A stretch of 64,000 nucleotides of DNA from Stenotrophomonas oahuensis (GCF_031834595.1 NZ_CP115541.1:868001-932000), one strand, 5' to 3'; counted from the stretch's first letter, positions 28,489-38,653 are shown. Notes: a model not told the origin generated them from the letters alone. Translations and numbers: made by a program.

Positions 28489-31454
28489 CGCAGCCCGATG
28501 TTGCCTTCGATCACCTTGCGCTCCTTCTGTGCGTCACTTTCCAGATCGCGGGTGTAGTCGGCCACGGCAAACGCACTGACGTTGGCGTTGAAGCGCGCCA
28601 CCACGCCCAGCCCGATCTCCAGCGCGCGCGAATCCTGATCGTTGCGGATCACGTCGCCACCAAAGTCGATGCGATCCTGGCCATCCAGTACCTGCCAGTA
28701 ATTGAGTTTGAAGTAAGGCTGCCAACCGTAGCCTGCAATGTCATAGTCTCCAGACAAGCGCACGCCCAGTCGCCCGGTCCACGCGTTGTCACTTGAGAAA
28801 CGCAGGGGTGACACCCGGTCCTGTGCATCGTCCAGCGAGCTGCGCTGCCAGATCACCTGCGCCTGCGGCTCCAACCACCAGGCGGATTCGCCGAACTGCA
28901 GCATCGGCTTTCCCACTTCAAGCGATGCGGTGGTGCCATCACCTTCAAAATCAATGCCCAATCCGCGTGACGACGTGGCGTCGCCATCGTAACGGCTCTG
29001 CATCACCACCACGTCCAGGTAACCGCCCGCACTGCCGACACTCGTCCAGTATGCGCCCAGATGCTTGTCATCCAGACGCGTGCGGCCAACGGCAACATTC
29101 TCCCAACCGATGGCAAGGCCAGTGACGTTGCCCTGGGCACGGGTGCGACCGACGAACAGCCCGAACTGATCGCGATGGCTGTCATCGGCATTGGCATACA
29201 GATCCAGTCCTGCCTGGATTCCCACCAGATCGCCATCGAAACCGGGGTGTGCGTCGCCTTTCCAATGCTGCTGATGACTTTGGCCAACCAGTCGCGCCCA
29301 CGTGGCGCGGATCCCGCCCTGCCCAGCCAGAATGCGCTGTTCACCGTGCCGCTCATGGAACGTACCCAGGCTGGCCGTACCCATCTCGCGCAGCAGCGGC
29401 GGCAACACGGAATAGAGCCCGGTTTCCAGGCGGTAGAGGGGAATGATGTCACCCTCAGCTGGGCGCGCACCCGGGGTGGGCGGTGCGGCCAACGGTCCAG
29501 GCAGGGCGGCTGCAATGGTCGGCACCGGCGGGGGCGGCTCTTCGGCAGCGGGAGGCACGTCCGGTGGTGCTGCCGGTTCCGGGGGCGGTGCCGGTTCGGC
29601 GGCCAGCGGGTCTGGATTCTCGGGTAGGTCTGGTGACGGGGGTGGGGCCAGGTCCGGCGGCGGCGTACCCAGCGCGTCCGGTGCGGGGGGTGCCGGCGTC
29701 ACCGAGCCCAGACCGAGCGGCGGGGCCGCTGCGGCGGCGGCCCCTCCGTTGACCAGCGTCGAACGCAGGTACCAGTTCTCGCCGCTGCCTGCGCTCACGC
29801 CCCCTTTGAACAGGAAATACTCGAATGCGCCGGCCGCAACCGGGTTGTACAGCGCAAAGGCATTGGCCGTGGTACTGCCACCGTTCAACGCCTGCACCAC
29901 CATAATGCCGTCCGCCGTGGTGGCTGCACCCGCCCCGCCCACGTTGAGGATGCCAATGCCGGTCGTGCCGCTGGCCACGCCGTTGCTGATCACCAGCCGG
30001 TCCGAGGCTGAACTGTCGTCGCCCAGTACGGTCTGCAGGTACAACGCGCCGCCATTGCCGACGTAGTTCCCCGCTATCGTAAAGCGGTCTCCGGTGCTGC
30101 TTCCGCCGTTGCTCAGGTCGATCCGGCCTGCGCTGGCAACATTGACGGGCAATGCGGCGTTGAACGCCTCAATGCCGTTGCTGCCACCGCCCCCGTAAAG
30201 GACGCTGGTGGCATCCACGTCCAGGCGGCCGGATCCTGTGCCGGTATCGCCCAGCTTCAATGTCCCGTCGAACGTCATCTGGCTGTCGTTGGTCAGCGCC
30301 ACCGACTCCCATCCGGAGAACCGCGCCACGCCGTTCGTCTTTACGTTATTCATCACCAGCGTGTCGGTGCCCAGCCCGGCATCGAAACCGGGCAGCGCGC
30401 CCAGATGCGACACATTGAGGCTGGTGAGCGTCGCGATGTCGTCGCCCTCGCCAAAGTCGACGAGACCGTGCACAACACCGCCACCGTCCCAGTCCAGACG
30501 GTCATTGCCGAAACTCAGCCGGATTTCTCCGCGCACGGTGCCACCGGTGATGGTGACCTTGTCGTCCCCGCCGCTCACACTGATGTTGCCGCCGATGTAA
30601 CCGTCGGACAGCACGATCGTGTCGTTGCCGAACCCGGTGACCAGATTCCCATCAATGGTTCCACCGGACATCAGGAAGGTATTGTCTTCCAGCTTCATGT
30701 TGACGCGACCGATCCGTCCTGCGGTCATCTCAGCGTAATCACCGTCATCGAAGGCGCCGACGATACGTCCGCCGGTCATCCGGAACGTATCCAGTCCGTC
30801 GCCCTGCAGCAGCGCACCGATGGTGCCGCCCGTCATCACGAAACTGTCGATGCCAGCCCCCTGCTGCACCGTGCCGGCGATGGTGCCACCGCTGACGCTG
30901 AGCGCGTCCTGCCCATCGCCCTGATCGAGGCTGGTCATGGTGCCGTCGCGTATGGTGGCCACGTCGTCGCCGCCGCCCTGCAGTACTGCACCGGTGATGG
31001 TGCCGCCCAGCATCTCCAGCTGGTCAGCCCCGGCCCCGGTGATGATGGCTCCGGTGGTACCGCTGATCGTGCCGCGGTTGACCACGCGGGTGGCCTGGTT
31101 GGACACGATCGCAATGCCCGCAGCGGTGCTGATGGTGCCGTCGTTGGTGATCACATGTCCGCCACCGCCGTCGAACAGCACCGCGCCGCCGGTGGGCACC
31201 GCCAGCTGTGCGCCGGACTGCACGTTCAGGGTGATCGTGGCCGACCCCACCACGCTCACCACGGGAGTGGTCTGCGGGTTGGGCGCACCGGGGGTGCAGG
31301 TGACGGTCTGGCCGGCGGTGGGGGCGCTGTTGTTGTCGCAGCCTGCCCAGACCGGCGCGCTGGCGGCGATCAAGGCGGCACTGCAGACCATTCGAAGGGC
31401 GTGGCCGGTACTGATGGCCAACGGGTGCCGCTGCAACGCGATCCTGGAGCACAT
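28476..31454 (-). CDS. Autotransporter with glycine-rich repeat passenger
   Basis: A 992-residue type Va secretion protein. A long signal sequence (to ~37, PVWAGC) precedes a passenger of beta-helix-like repeats with the periodic pattern D...GGTI.G...QG.G.D (~60-560). A proline/alanine-rich segment follows (~570-660), then an autotransporter beta-barrel (~690-992) ending in the aromatic YDF. The passenger begins with a two-cysteine stretch. Such proteins are surface adhesins or enzymes; no catalytic motif is visible, so adhesion or self-association is the better guess. It lies downstream of nagX on the same strand after a 130-base gap that carries a conspicuous inverted repeat. Confidence 0.88.
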   Translation of the reverse strand: MCSRIALQRHPLAISTGHALRMVCSAALIAASAPVWAGCDNNSAPTAGQTVTCTPGAPNPQTTPVVSVVGSATITLNVQSGAQLAVPTGGAVLFDGGGGHVITNDGTISTAAGIAIVSNQATRVVNRGTISGTTGAIITGAGADQLEMLGGTITGAVLQGGGDDVATIRDGTMTSLDQGDGQDALSVSGGTIAGTVQQGAGIDSFVMTGGTIGALLQGDGLDTFRMTGGRIVGAFDDGDYAEMTAGRIGRVNMKLEDNTFLMSGGTIDGNLVTGFGNDTIVLSDGYIGGNISVSGGDDKVTITGGTVRGEIRLSFGNDRLDWDGGGVVHGLVDFGEGDDIATLTSLNVSHLGALPGFDAGLGTDTLVMNNVKTNGVARFSGWESVALTNDSQMTFDGTLKLGDTGTGSGRLDVDATSVLYGGGGSNGIEAFNAALPVNVASAGRIDLSNGGSSTGDRFTIAGNYVGNGGALYLQTVLGDDSSASDRLVISNGVASGTTGIGILNVGGAGAATTADGIMVVQALNGGSTTANAFALYNPVAAGAFEYFLFKGGVSAGSGENWYLRSTLVNGGAAAAAAPPLGLGSVTPAPPAPDALGTPPPDLAPPPSPDLPENPDPLAAEPAPPPEPAAPPDVPPAAEEPPPPVPTIAAALPGPLAAPPTPGARPAEGDIIPLYRLETGLYSVLPPLLREMGTASLGTFHERHGEQRILAGQGGIRATWARLVGQSHQQHWKGDAHPGFDGDLVGIQAGLDLYANADDSHRDQFGLFVGRTRAQGNVTGLAIGWENVAVGRTRLDDKHLGAYWTSVGSAGGYLDVVVMQSRYDGDATSSRGLGIDFEGDGTTASLEVGKPMLQFGESAWWLEPQAQVIWQRSSLDDAQDRVSPLRFSSDNAWTGRLGVRLSGDYDIAGYGWQPYFKLNYWQVLDGQDRIDFGGDVIRNDQDSRALEIGLGVVARFNANVSAFAVADYTRDLESDAQKERKVIEGNIGLRYDF

Positions 31455-31504
31455 AACCCGATCCTTGTTCCATAGGTGGGAATACGGCTGACGCGCGGTG
31501 CCGC

Positions 31505-31539
31505 AGTAAAACTACGCAGCACTGGTGCGTACTTTTACT
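31505..31539. promoter_or_regulatory. Inverted repeat upstream of the autotransporter gene
   Basis: Arms AGTAAAACTACGCA and TGCGTACTTTTACT match at 13 of 14 positions, with a seven-base spacer. The centre is about 68 bases upstream of the autotransporter start, the right place for an operator. No U-run follows, so a terminator is less likely. Confidence 0.5.
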
Positions 31540-31584
31540 GGCGTTGTGTGATGGACTGGTGGAGGAACTGTGAGGCTCGGGGCG

Positions 31585-32661
31585 CTAAATCTTCACGTAG
31601 ATGCGACGGTGGTCCAGCCACGCCACCACGCCCCACCAGAACAGAACGAAGCCGGAAGCGCACAGCAGCGAGGCCAGGCTGGGATGCGCCGGCATCAGGC
31701 CGACCAGCCCGCCATTGCAGGCCGCCCACGCGCCGCTGGCGATCATCACCAGCGCCATCACGCTCGAGCCGAGGTAGGCCGCAATCGCATTCACACCAAA
31801 ACGCCGGCCCAGTGCCGGCCAGCCCTGCCGGTCCACCAGTTGATGCGCCAGCAACAAGCCGGCAACCGAGAGCCCGCCAGTGACCAGTACGTAGGTGGGC
31901 GTCCACAGGTTCTTGTTCAAGGGCAGCCCGCCAGGAACACATGCGGCAACCACGCCCAGCACCAAGCAGCCCGCCCCCATCGCTGCCAGTGGGCCCAGCC
32001 TTCCCGCACGCAGCCAGCGGCCGGCGATCAGCCCCAGCAACGTGGTCGCCAATGCACCCAGCGTGCTGAGCAGGCCTTCGGGGTCGTGGCCCAGCCCGGT
32101 GACCGGGTTGTACTTGTACAGGTAGGGCGCAAACAGCGCGGTGTCCAGTCGGCTGACCGGGTTGCGCCACGGTTCCAGCGTGTCGGCGGCCAGCAATATG
32201 GCCGCATATCCCAGCAGCAGCGCCGTCAGCACCGCCCACTGCGCGCGCGGCCGCAGGTAGATGGCCAGCAGCCCCACCCCACCCACGCACAATGCGATCC
32301 GTTGCAGCACACCCCATGGCCGGTACGCCGGCAGCGCGAACAGCCACCACGCCAGCACATGCAGCAGCAGCCCCGCCACCAGAATGCGCAACGCACGCTT
32401 CAACAGCGCAGCGCGCAGCACAGGGCGAACCGATACGTCCTGCGCACGCGGCTCCACGCTGAAGGCCAGCGAGACCCCGGCAATGAACAGGAACAGCGGG
32501 AAGATCAGGTCGGTTGGGGTAAAGCCATGCCAGTCGGCATGCAGCAGGGGCGCATACACGTGCGCCCAATCGCCGGGATTGTTGACCAGCAGCATCGCCG
32601 CCACGGTCAAGCCGCGCAGGGCATCAATCGAGCCCATGCGCGAGGTGGCGGGGGCGTTCAT
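31585..32661 (-). CDS. nagX: NagX-type membrane protein (DUF5009)
   Basis: A 358-residue integral membrane protein with about ten helices. The N-terminal SIDALRGLTVAAMLLVNNPG and FPLFLFIAGVSLAFS are signatures of the heparan-alpha-glucosaminide acetyltransferase-like (NagX) family. In proteobacterial GlcNAc clusters NagX is thought to act on GlcNAc or its oligosaccharides at the inner membrane. Its start codon overlaps the nagA stop by four bases (ATGA), showing translational coupling. It is the last clear member of the leftward nag operon. Confidence 0.88.
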   Translation of the reverse strand: MNAPATSRMGSIDALRGLTVAAMLLVNNPGDWAHVYAPLLHADWHGFTPTDLIFPLFLFIAGVSLAFSVEPRAQDVSVRPVLRAALLKRALRILVAGLLLHVLAWWLFALPAYRPWGVLQRIALCVGGVGLLAIYLRPRAQWAVLTALLLGYAAILLAADTLEPWRNPVSRLDTALFAPYLYKYNPVTGLGHDPEGLLSTLGALATTLLGLIAGRWLRAGRLGPLAAMGAGCLVLGVVAACVPGGLPLNKNLWTPTYVLVTGGLSVAGLLLAHQLVDRQGWPALGRRFGVNAIAAYLGSSVMALVMIASGAWAACNGGLVGLMPAHPSLASLLCASGFVLFWWGVVAWLDHRRIYVKI

Positions 32662-33806
32662 GCGTCCTCGCGCTGGCCGGCAATCCAGGTCGTGCGCACC
32701 TGCAGCGCGTCATCCAGCAGCACCAGATCCGCCTGGTAGCCTTCGGCAATTTCGCCCAGGCGGTCATCCAGGTTGAGGAACTGCGCCGGATAACGTGCGG
32801 CCATGCGCGCGGCTTCTTCCAGCGGCAGGCCGAGCTGCTGCACGGCATTGCGCACCGCAGTGGCCATGTCCAGCGCGGAGCCCGCCAGCGAGCCGGCCGC
32901 ATTGCGCACCACCCCGTCCACCGCGGTGATCACCTCACCGTAGAGTTCATAGCTGGGGTCGTCCGCACCCACCGGCGGCATCGCGTCGGTGACCAGCATC
33001 ACCTTGCCGCGCGGCTTGGCCGCCAGCGCCACGCGCAGGCTGGCCGGATGCACGTGCACGCCGTCGGCAATGATGCCAACCCAGCTGTCGCGGTCTTCCA
33101 GCGCCGCGCCCACCGCGCCCGGCTCACGTCCGGTGAGCGGCGACATCGCGTTGTACAGGTGGGTGAAGCCGCGGATGCCGGCGTCCAGCCCCGCCCTCGC
33201 CTCTTCATAAGTAGCTGCGGTGTGTCCGGCCGCGACAATCACGCCGCGCTCAACCAGCGCACGGATGCTTTCCAGCGGCACCCGCTCCGGGGCCAGGGTC
33301 AGCAAGGTCACACCGTTGTCCAGCGACGCCGCCATTGCGATCTCATCTGCGTCAGGCGCCCGGAACTTGTCCGGGTTGTGCGTGCCTTTGCGCGCCGGGG
33401 CAATATACGGCCCCTCCAGATGGATGCCGAGCACACCCGGCACCTTGGTCTCGATGGCTTCGCGGGTCGCGGCAATCGCCGTGCGCATCACCTCGACGTC
33501 GTCGCTGATCAGCGTCGGCAGCAGACCCGTCGTGCCAAAGCGCCGGTGCGCGGCCGCCAGCGTACGCAGGCTTTCCACATCGGGCGTGTTGTTGAACAGC
33601 ACGCCACCGCCACCGTTGACCTGCGCGTCGATGAAACCCGGCAGCAGCCAGCCACCGCCCAGATCGACCTGTTCGTCTGCGCTGCCCAGCTGCGGCGCGG
33701 CGTCACTGACCAGTGCGGTGATCACACCGTCTTCGATCACCACAGCCAGGTCATCGCGGAACTCATCGCCAGCCAGAATGCGGGCATTGCGCAGTACGGT
33801 TTTCAT
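32658..33806 (-). CDS. nagA: N-acetylglucosamine-6-phosphate deacetylase
   Basis: A 382-residue amidohydrolase that converts GlcNAc-6-P to GlcN-6-P and acetate in the cytoplasm. GGGWLLPGFIDAQVNGGGG, HLEGPYIAPARKGTH with the metal-binding Glu, VAAGHTAATYEEA and HLYNAMSPLTGREPG are family signatures. LVTDAMPPVG holds the catalytic Asp. The start ATG 33806 overlaps the last base of the SIS-domain gene. The preceding TTG is also possible but would serve no purpose. Confidence 0.95.
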   Translation of the reverse strand: MKTVLRNARILAGDEFRDDLAVVIEDGVITALVSDAAPQLGSADEQVDLGGGWLLPGFIDAQVNGGGGVLFNNTPDVESLRTLAAAHRRFGTTGLLPTLISDDVEVMRTAIAATREAIETKVPGVLGIHLEGPYIAPARKGTHNPDKFRAPDADEIAMAASLDNGVTLLTLAPERVPLESIRALVERGVIVAAGHTAATYEEARAGLDAGIRGFTHLYNAMSPLTGREPGAVGAALEDRDSWVGIIADGVHVHPASLRVALAAKPRGKVMLVTDAMPPVGADDPSYELYGEVITAVDGVVRNAAGSLAGSALDMATAVRNAVQQLGLPLEEAARMAARYPAQFLNLDDRLGEIAEGYQADLVLLDDALQVRTTWIAGQREDA

Positions 33807-34834
33807 CAAACGGTTTCCGTAACCTTGTTCAGATGCGGCGGCAGATCTGGATTATGCCCGCGCCGCAGCGCCAACGCGTTGATCGCGCGGTAGAAGCTCT
33901 GCACCACCAGCAGCGGCGCACACGCCGGGTGCGGGGCCTGCGGCTGGGCCAGGTCGCCATCGGGCGCGGCCAGCCACACCTGCGCGTTGCGATTGGCAAA
34001 CTCGGCCGCCACCGCGCGGGTGCCGGCACCGGTTTCATCGGGCTGGGCAAAGGCCAACACCGGGAAGCCCGGGCCCACCAGCGCCATCGGGCCGTGCTTG
34101 ACCTCGGCCGAACTGTACGCCTCGGCGTGCAGGCCGCAGGTTTCCTTGAACTTCAGTGCCGCTTCCTGGGCGGCACCCAGGCCCAGCCCACGGCTGATCA
34201 CGAACAGGTTATGTGCCGGAACCAGACCTTCGGTCAGCGCGCTCCAGTCGCTGCTCCAAGCCTCGCGCAGGGCGGCCGGCAGCGCATCCAGCGCGGCAAC
34301 CAGCGCCTTGTCATCGCTCCAGTACGCCACCAGCTGCAGGATCGCCGACAGCGAAGCCAGGTAACTCTTGGTCGCAGCCACGCTGCGTTCGGCACCCGCA
34401 CCCAGCGGAATCACGGTTTCAGCCAGCTGCGCCAGCGGCGAGTCTTCCACGTTCACCAGCGCCACCACACGCGCACCAGCGGCACGCGCCGCTTCAGCGT
34501 TGCGCAGCAGGTCCGGGCTTTTGCCCGACTGCGAGATCACGATGTACAGCGCACCACGCAGCTGCAGCGGCGCTTCGTACACCGAGCCCACCGACGGCGA
34601 TGCCGAAGCAGTCACCAGCCCCAGCCGGGTTTCCAGCAGGTACTTGGCATAGGTGGCCGCGTGGTCGGAACTGCCGCGTGCACAGGTCACCACGAACGGC
34701 GGCGGGGCCGCGCGCAGGCTGGCGGCCAGGGTCTGTACCGCCTGCTGGTTGCGCGCGAACTGCGCGGCGATCACGTCGGCCGCTTCAGCGGCTTCGCGGA
34801 ACATCAGGGTGTCGTGGGGAGCAGGCAGTGACAT
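33806..34834 (-). CDS. nagB-II: SIS-domain glucosamine-6-phosphate deaminase (NagB-II)
   Basis: A 342-residue protein with two SIS sugar-phosphate isomerase domains. The first carries VTCARGSSDHAATYAKYLLE and VISQSGKSPDLLRNAEAARAAG; the second carries FKETCGLHAEAYSSAEVKHGP. It lacks the glutaminase domain of GlmS, as expected for NagB-II/AgaS deaminases, which convert GlcN-6-P to fructose-6-P plus ammonia. Operon position next to nagA supports this. It is separated from the repressor gene by seven bases. Confidence 0.93.
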   Translation of the reverse strand: MSLPAPHDTLMFREAAEAADVIAAQFARNQQAVQTLAASLRAAPPPFVVTCARGSSDHAATYAKYLLETRLGLVTASASPSVGSVYEAPLQLRGALYIVISQSGKSPDLLRNAEAARAAGARVVALVNVEDSPLAQLAETVIPLGAGAERSVAATKSYLASLSAILQLVAYWSDDKALVAALDALPAALREAWSSDWSALTEGLVPAHNLFVISRGLGLGAAQEAALKFKETCGLHAEAYSSAEVKHGPMALVGPGFPVLAFAQPDETGAGTRAVAAEFANRNAQVWLAAPDGDLAQPQAPHPACAPLLVVQSFYRAINALALRRGHNPDLPPHLNKVTETV

Positions 34835-34841
34835 GCAGGTC

Positions 34842-35909
34842 TCAGGGAATATCGGGCGTGGGAGGCCGTGCGCCGGCCGGGCGCATCGGGGCAGTGGAAC
34901 CGCGCACCACCAGTTGCGGCACGAAGCCCTGGTTGTGCAGCGGCGAAGCATTTTCGTCGTAAGCGTCACTGCGCAGCTGCGCGATCAGCAGACGCGCCGC
35001 GTGGCGGGCGATGTCTTCGGTGGCCTGTTTGGCGGTGGTCAGCGGCGGCCACGACTGGCGCGAGAACGGGCTGTCCTCGAATCCGGCAATGGAGAGGTCA
35101 TATGGCACGTTCATGCCGGCCGACTTGGCCGCCGCCAGCACGCCGGCGGCGATTTCGTCATTGGAGCCGAAGATTGCGGTGGGCGGCTCGCGCAGCGCCA
35201 ACAGCCGGCGCGCACCACGGAAGCCATCGTCGAAGGTGTAGTCGCCCGGCACCACCAGGTGCTTGTCCACGGTCATGCCGTAGTCCTTCAGTGCCGCCTC
35301 GTAGCCCGCGTAGCGCTCGCCCGAGGAGCGGTGCGAGGTGCCGCCCCACAGGAAACCGATGCGCTGGTGGCCGAGCTGGATCAGGTGTTCGGTGATTTCA
35401 TAGGCGGCTTCACGGTCGTCCACGAACACGCAGGCTCCGTCGGCCGGGTCTTCGGTAGCGGCGATGATGCGCACCAGCTTGATCCCACGCGCAGTGAGCG
35501 CGGCAACCAGGTCGCGGCGCTCGGACATCGGCGCGGTCAGCACCAGCCCGGCCAGCCGCGAACGCTGCACCCAGTCAGCCAGTTCTTCGGCCAGCATCGG
35601 TGAACTGGAATCACACGGGTGGATCTGCAGGCCGAAGCCGGTTTCGCGGCACGCCGCCAACACCCCGTTCTGCACCCCGATGATGTGGTACGGGTTCGGG
35701 TTGTCGTAGACCAGCCCCACCACCAGGGTGGTGCCAGTGCGCAGATTGCGCGCGGCCGGATCCGGTTCGTAGTCCAGCTCGGCAATGGCACGCAGCACGC
35801 GCGCACGCGTGGCCTGCATCACCGAGGGTTCATTGTTGATGACCCGGGATACCGTCTTCAACGACACTTTGGCCCGTTCGGCGACATCCTTGATGGTCGC
35901 TCTGCGCAT
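34842..35909 (-). CDS. nagR: LacI-family repressor of the GlcNAc genes
   Basis: A 355-residue LacI/GalR regulator. The HTH is at residues ~4-25 (ATIKDVAERAKVSLKTVSRV) with hinge helix ARNLRTG, followed by a periplasmic-binding-protein-like effector domain (IGFLWGGTSHRSSGERYAGY; NDEIAAGVLAAAKSAG). Position inside the nag operon matches the GlcNAc repressor described in Xanthomonas. A palindrome pair (37300-37311 and 37431-37442) in the divergent promoter region is its likely target. AGGAAA precedes ATG 35909. Confidence 0.9.
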   Translation of the reverse strand: MRRATIKDVAERAKVSLKTVSRVINNEPSVMQATRARVLRAIAELDYEPDPAARNLRTGTTLVVGLVYDNPNPYHIIGVQNGVLAACRETGFGLQIHPCDSSSPMLAEELADWVQRSRLAGLVLTAPMSERRDLVAALTARGIKLVRIIAATEDPADGACVFVDDREAAYEITEHLIQLGHQRIGFLWGGTSHRSSGERYAGYEAALKDYGMTVDKHLVVPGDYTFDDGFRGARRLLALREPPTAIFGSNDEIAAGVLAAAKSAGMNVPYDLSIAGFEDSPFSRQSWPPLTTAKQATEDIARHAARLLIAQLRSDAYDENASPLHNQGFVPQLVVRGSTAPMRPAGARPPTPDIP

Positions 35910-35951
35910 TGGGGTTTCCTGCGGGTTCCGTGGAGCGTCCATGATCGCCGA

Positions 35952-37244
35952 TCAGGCCGCGTCGCGGGGCAGGCCAATCCGATAGCCGCGCAGCGAATAG
36001 AACAGGATGTACAGGTAGCAGGGCACCATCAGCCCGGCGAACACCCATTGGAAGTCGAAGTGCTGCTTCAGCACCGCGAACGCCTGCGGAATGATCGCGC
36101 CTCCGGCGATGGCCATCACCAGCAGCGCCGAGCCGGTCTCGGTGAAGCGCCCGAGCCCACGGATCGCCAGCGGGAAGATCGCCGGCCACATCATCGCGTT
36201 GGCAAAGCCCAGTGCGGCCACGAAGCCCACCGACACATAGCCGTGGGTGAACAGCGCGCCAATGCAGAACAGCACGCCCAGCGTGGCGGAAATGCTCAGG
36301 TACTTCGACTGCGAGACCAGGTGCGGAATCACCAGCAGGCCGACAATGTAACCGGCCAGCATCGCCGCCAGGGTGATCGAGGTGAACAGCTTGGTCTGGT
36401 CCAGCGGCAGGTCGAAACCATGCCCGTAGGTGCCGATCGCATCACCGGCCATCACCTCTACGCCGACGTAGACGAACAGGCACATTACGCCCAGCCACAG
36501 GTGCGGGAACTGGAAGATGCTGGTGCGCTCACGCGTGCCCGGTGCCGCCGGCGGGGTGGCATTGGCTTCAGAGGTCTTCAGTTCCGGCAGCGGCGAAAAC
36601 AGCACCGCCACCGCCAGCACCACCAGCAGCCCGGCCATGCCCATGTACGGGGCCTGGATCTTGCTGGCAAAGCCGTCCAGCAGGGTGGCGCGGGTGGCGG
36701 CGTCGGCCGCGGCGACCTGGTCGGCCAGATCGCCGATGCCGTGCAGCACCAGCGAGCCGATCAGCAGCGGAGCCAGAATGCCGGCGATCTTGTTGCAGAT
36801 GCCCATCAGCGCGATGCGGCGCGCGGCGGTTTCAATCGGGCCGAGAATGCTGATGTACGGGTTCACCGCGGTCTGCAGCAGGGCGAGGCCACTGCCGATG
36901 ACGAACAGCCCGCTGAGCGCGCCCGGGTACCAGCGCTGCTGTGCGTAGTGCGCGAACAGCACCGCGCCGACCGCCATCACCAGCAGGCTCAGGCTCAATC
37001 CCTTCTTCATGCCGGTTCGCTTGAGGATCCACGCGGCCGGCAGGGCCAGGAAGAAGTAGGACAGGTAAAACACCATCAACACCAGGAACGCGCCCACCTC
37101 GTCCAGCTCGAAGGCCAGCTTGACGAAGGTGATCAGCGGCCCGTTGAGCCAGGTGAAGAAGCCGATCAGGAAGAACAACACCCCGATGATGAGGATCGAG
37201 GTGGTAACGCTCGAACGCGCGGAAGCGGCAGGCACGGCAGACAT
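35952..37244 (-). CDS. nagP: MFS sugar transporter, GlcNAc type
   Basis: A 430-residue inner-membrane transporter with twelve helices, of the FucP/GluP-type MFS branch: FFLIGFFTWLNGPLITFVKL, LQTAVNPYISILG and GFANAMMWPAIFPLAIRGLG are signatures. In proteobacterial GlcNAc loci this type imports GlcNAc with protons. AGGAG lies upstream of ATG 37244. It is the first gene of the leftward operon (nagP-nagR-nagB-II-nagA-nagX), with 42 bases to the repressor gene. The perfect palindrome lies 56 bases upstream of its start. Confidence 0.9.
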   Translation of the reverse strand: MSAVPAASARSSVTTSILIIGVLFFLIGFFTWLNGPLITFVKLAFELDEVGAFLVLMVFYLSYFFLALPAAWILKRTGMKKGLSLSLLVMAVGAVLFAHYAQQRWYPGALSGLFVIGSGLALLQTAVNPYISILGPIETAARRIALMGICNKIAGILAPLLIGSLVLHGIGDLADQVAAADAATRATLLDGFASKIQAPYMGMAGLLVVLAVAVLFSPLPELKTSEANATPPAAPGTRERTSIFQFPHLWLGVMCLFVYVGVEVMAGDAIGTYGHGFDLPLDQTKLFTSITLAAMLAGYIVGLLVIPHLVSQSKYLSISATLGVLFCIGALFTHGYVSVGFVAALGFANAMMWPAIFPLAIRGLGRFTETGSALLVMAIAGGAIIPQAFAVLKQHFDFQWVFAGLMVPCYLYILFYSLRGYRIGLPRDAA

Positions 37245-37299
37245 CGGAAGGGCTCCTGCATCGACGGTGCGCGAAGGCGGCGTCGGAAGAGTGGCTGGG

Positions 37300-37311
37300 A
37301 ACAACGTTGTC
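37300..37311. promoter_or_regulatory. Candidate NagR operator 1
   Basis: Perfect 12-bp palindrome GACAACGTTGTC in the divergent region between nagP and the kinase gene, 56 bases upstream of nagP. The size and symmetry suit a LacI-family dimer. Confidence 0.6.
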
Positions 37312-37430
37312 ACATTTATTCGACGGGGCACCCAGGTTTGTCAACAAGCGCCGCAACACGCCACACATGTAATCGATTTCACAAGGGCTCGGGCGTTGCA
37401 CTGCACAATCGAAAGTGAGAGGTTATCGTT

Positions 37431-37442
37431 GACATCGTTGTC
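37431..37442. promoter_or_regulatory. Candidate NagR operator 2
   Basis: GACATCGTTGTC, one base different from operator 1, 73 bases upstream of the kinase gene's GTG start. Each of the two divergent transcripts therefore has one copy. Confidence 0.55.
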
Positions 37443-37514
37443 AGAACGATTACAGACTCCGCCTCAATCGCCGGGTTTGTTACCTGGTCGTTACGAACCC
37501 TCAAGGGAGCCCGT

Positions 37515-38534
37515 GTGACCGCAGCCGCCCCAGCCGTACCGGCCAGTGCCGCCGCCCCTGCCCCGGTGCCGTTCCTGGCCGCCGACGTGGGCGGCACCCA
37601 TGTGCGCGTGGCCCGCGTGCAGGCCAGCACCGACCCGGCCCATCCGGTGCAGGTGCTGGAGTACCGCAAGTTCCGCAACGCCGAGTACCCCGGCCTGAGT
37701 GCCATCCTCGATACCTTCCTGGCCGACGGCCCGCGCCCCGCGCACTGCGTGGTGGCCACCGCCGGCGTGGCGCGCGAGGACGGCACCGTGATCACCGCCA
37801 ACGTGCCGTGGCCGCTGTCGGCTCGCCGCATCGAGCAGGACGTTGGCCTGGACCACGTATTCATCGTCAACGACTTCGAGGCCGTGGCCTACGCCGCCGC
37901 CCAGGTCGATGCCAGCGGCGTGCTGCAGTTGACCGGCCCGGCCACCGCCCCGCGCGGCCCGACCCTGGTGGTCGGCCCCGGCACCGGCCTGGGTGCGGCG
38001 GTGTGGATCCCCACCGCGCACGGCCCGGTGGTGTTGGCCACCGAAGCCGGCCAGCCGACCCTGGCGGTCAGTACCGAACTGGAAATGGCGATCGTGCGGC
38101 AGATGCAGCGCGAGCACGCGCATGTGTCGGTTGAGCACGCGCTGTCCGGACCCGGGCTGATGAATCTGTATCGCGCTCTGTGCGCGTTGAACGACCAGAC
38201 CTCCACCCTGGCCAGCCCGGATGCGATCACCGCCGCCGCCATGGCCAATACCGATGCAATGGCGCGCGAAAGCCTGCAGGTGTTCTGCGGGTTGCTCGGC
38301 AGCACCATTGGCGACATGGCCCTGCAGTACGGCGCGTCCGGCGGCGTCTACCTGGCCGGCGGCATCCTGCCGCAGATCCGCGAATTCCTGTTGAACAGCA
38401 CCTTCGTTGCCCGGTACCTCAACAAAGGACCGATGCGCGAGGCGCTGGAACGCATTCCCGTGAAGGTGGTCGAGCACGGGCAACTGGGCGTCATCGGCGC
38501 CGCCAGCTGGTACCTCGGCCGCAGCAACGCCTGA
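37515..38534 (+). CDS. glk: Glucokinase-family sugar kinase
   Basis: A 339-residue ATP-dependent kinase of the PF02685 type. AADVGGTHVRVARVQ is the phosphate-1 motif; VNDFEAVAYAA holds the catalytic Asp, and VVGPGTGLGAAVW and EAGQPTLAV are conserved. Position in the nag cluster suggests it phosphorylates GlcNAc or glucose released from it; the family is glucokinase-like, so glucose is the default assignment. The start is GTG 37515 with AGGGAG upstream. It is transcribed divergently from nagP. Confidence 0.85.
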   Translation: MTAAAPAVPASAAAPAPVPFLAADVGGTHVRVARVQASTDPAHPVQVLEYRKFRNAEYPGLSAILDTFLADGPRPAHCVVATAGVAREDGTVITANVPWPLSARRIEQDVGLDHVFIVNDFEAVAYAAAQVDASGVLQLTGPATAPRGPTLVVGPGTGLGAAVWIPTAHGPVVLATEAGQPTLAVSTELEMAIVRQMQREHAHVSVEHALSGPGLMNLYRALCALNDQTSTLASPDAITAAAMANTDAMARESLQVFCGLLGSTIGDMALQYGASGGVYLAGGILPQIREFLLNSTFVARYLNKGPMREALERIPVKVVEHGQLGVIGAASWYLGRSNA

Positions 38535-38653
38535 GCGCGCCTTACGGCGCACGGGACCTGCAACACGCTCCACGCAATGCCTGTTCGAACCACCACCACA
38601 GCTGCACACCGCACGCCGTCGCTGGCGCACATAGATTGATGAGGAGAGACATC

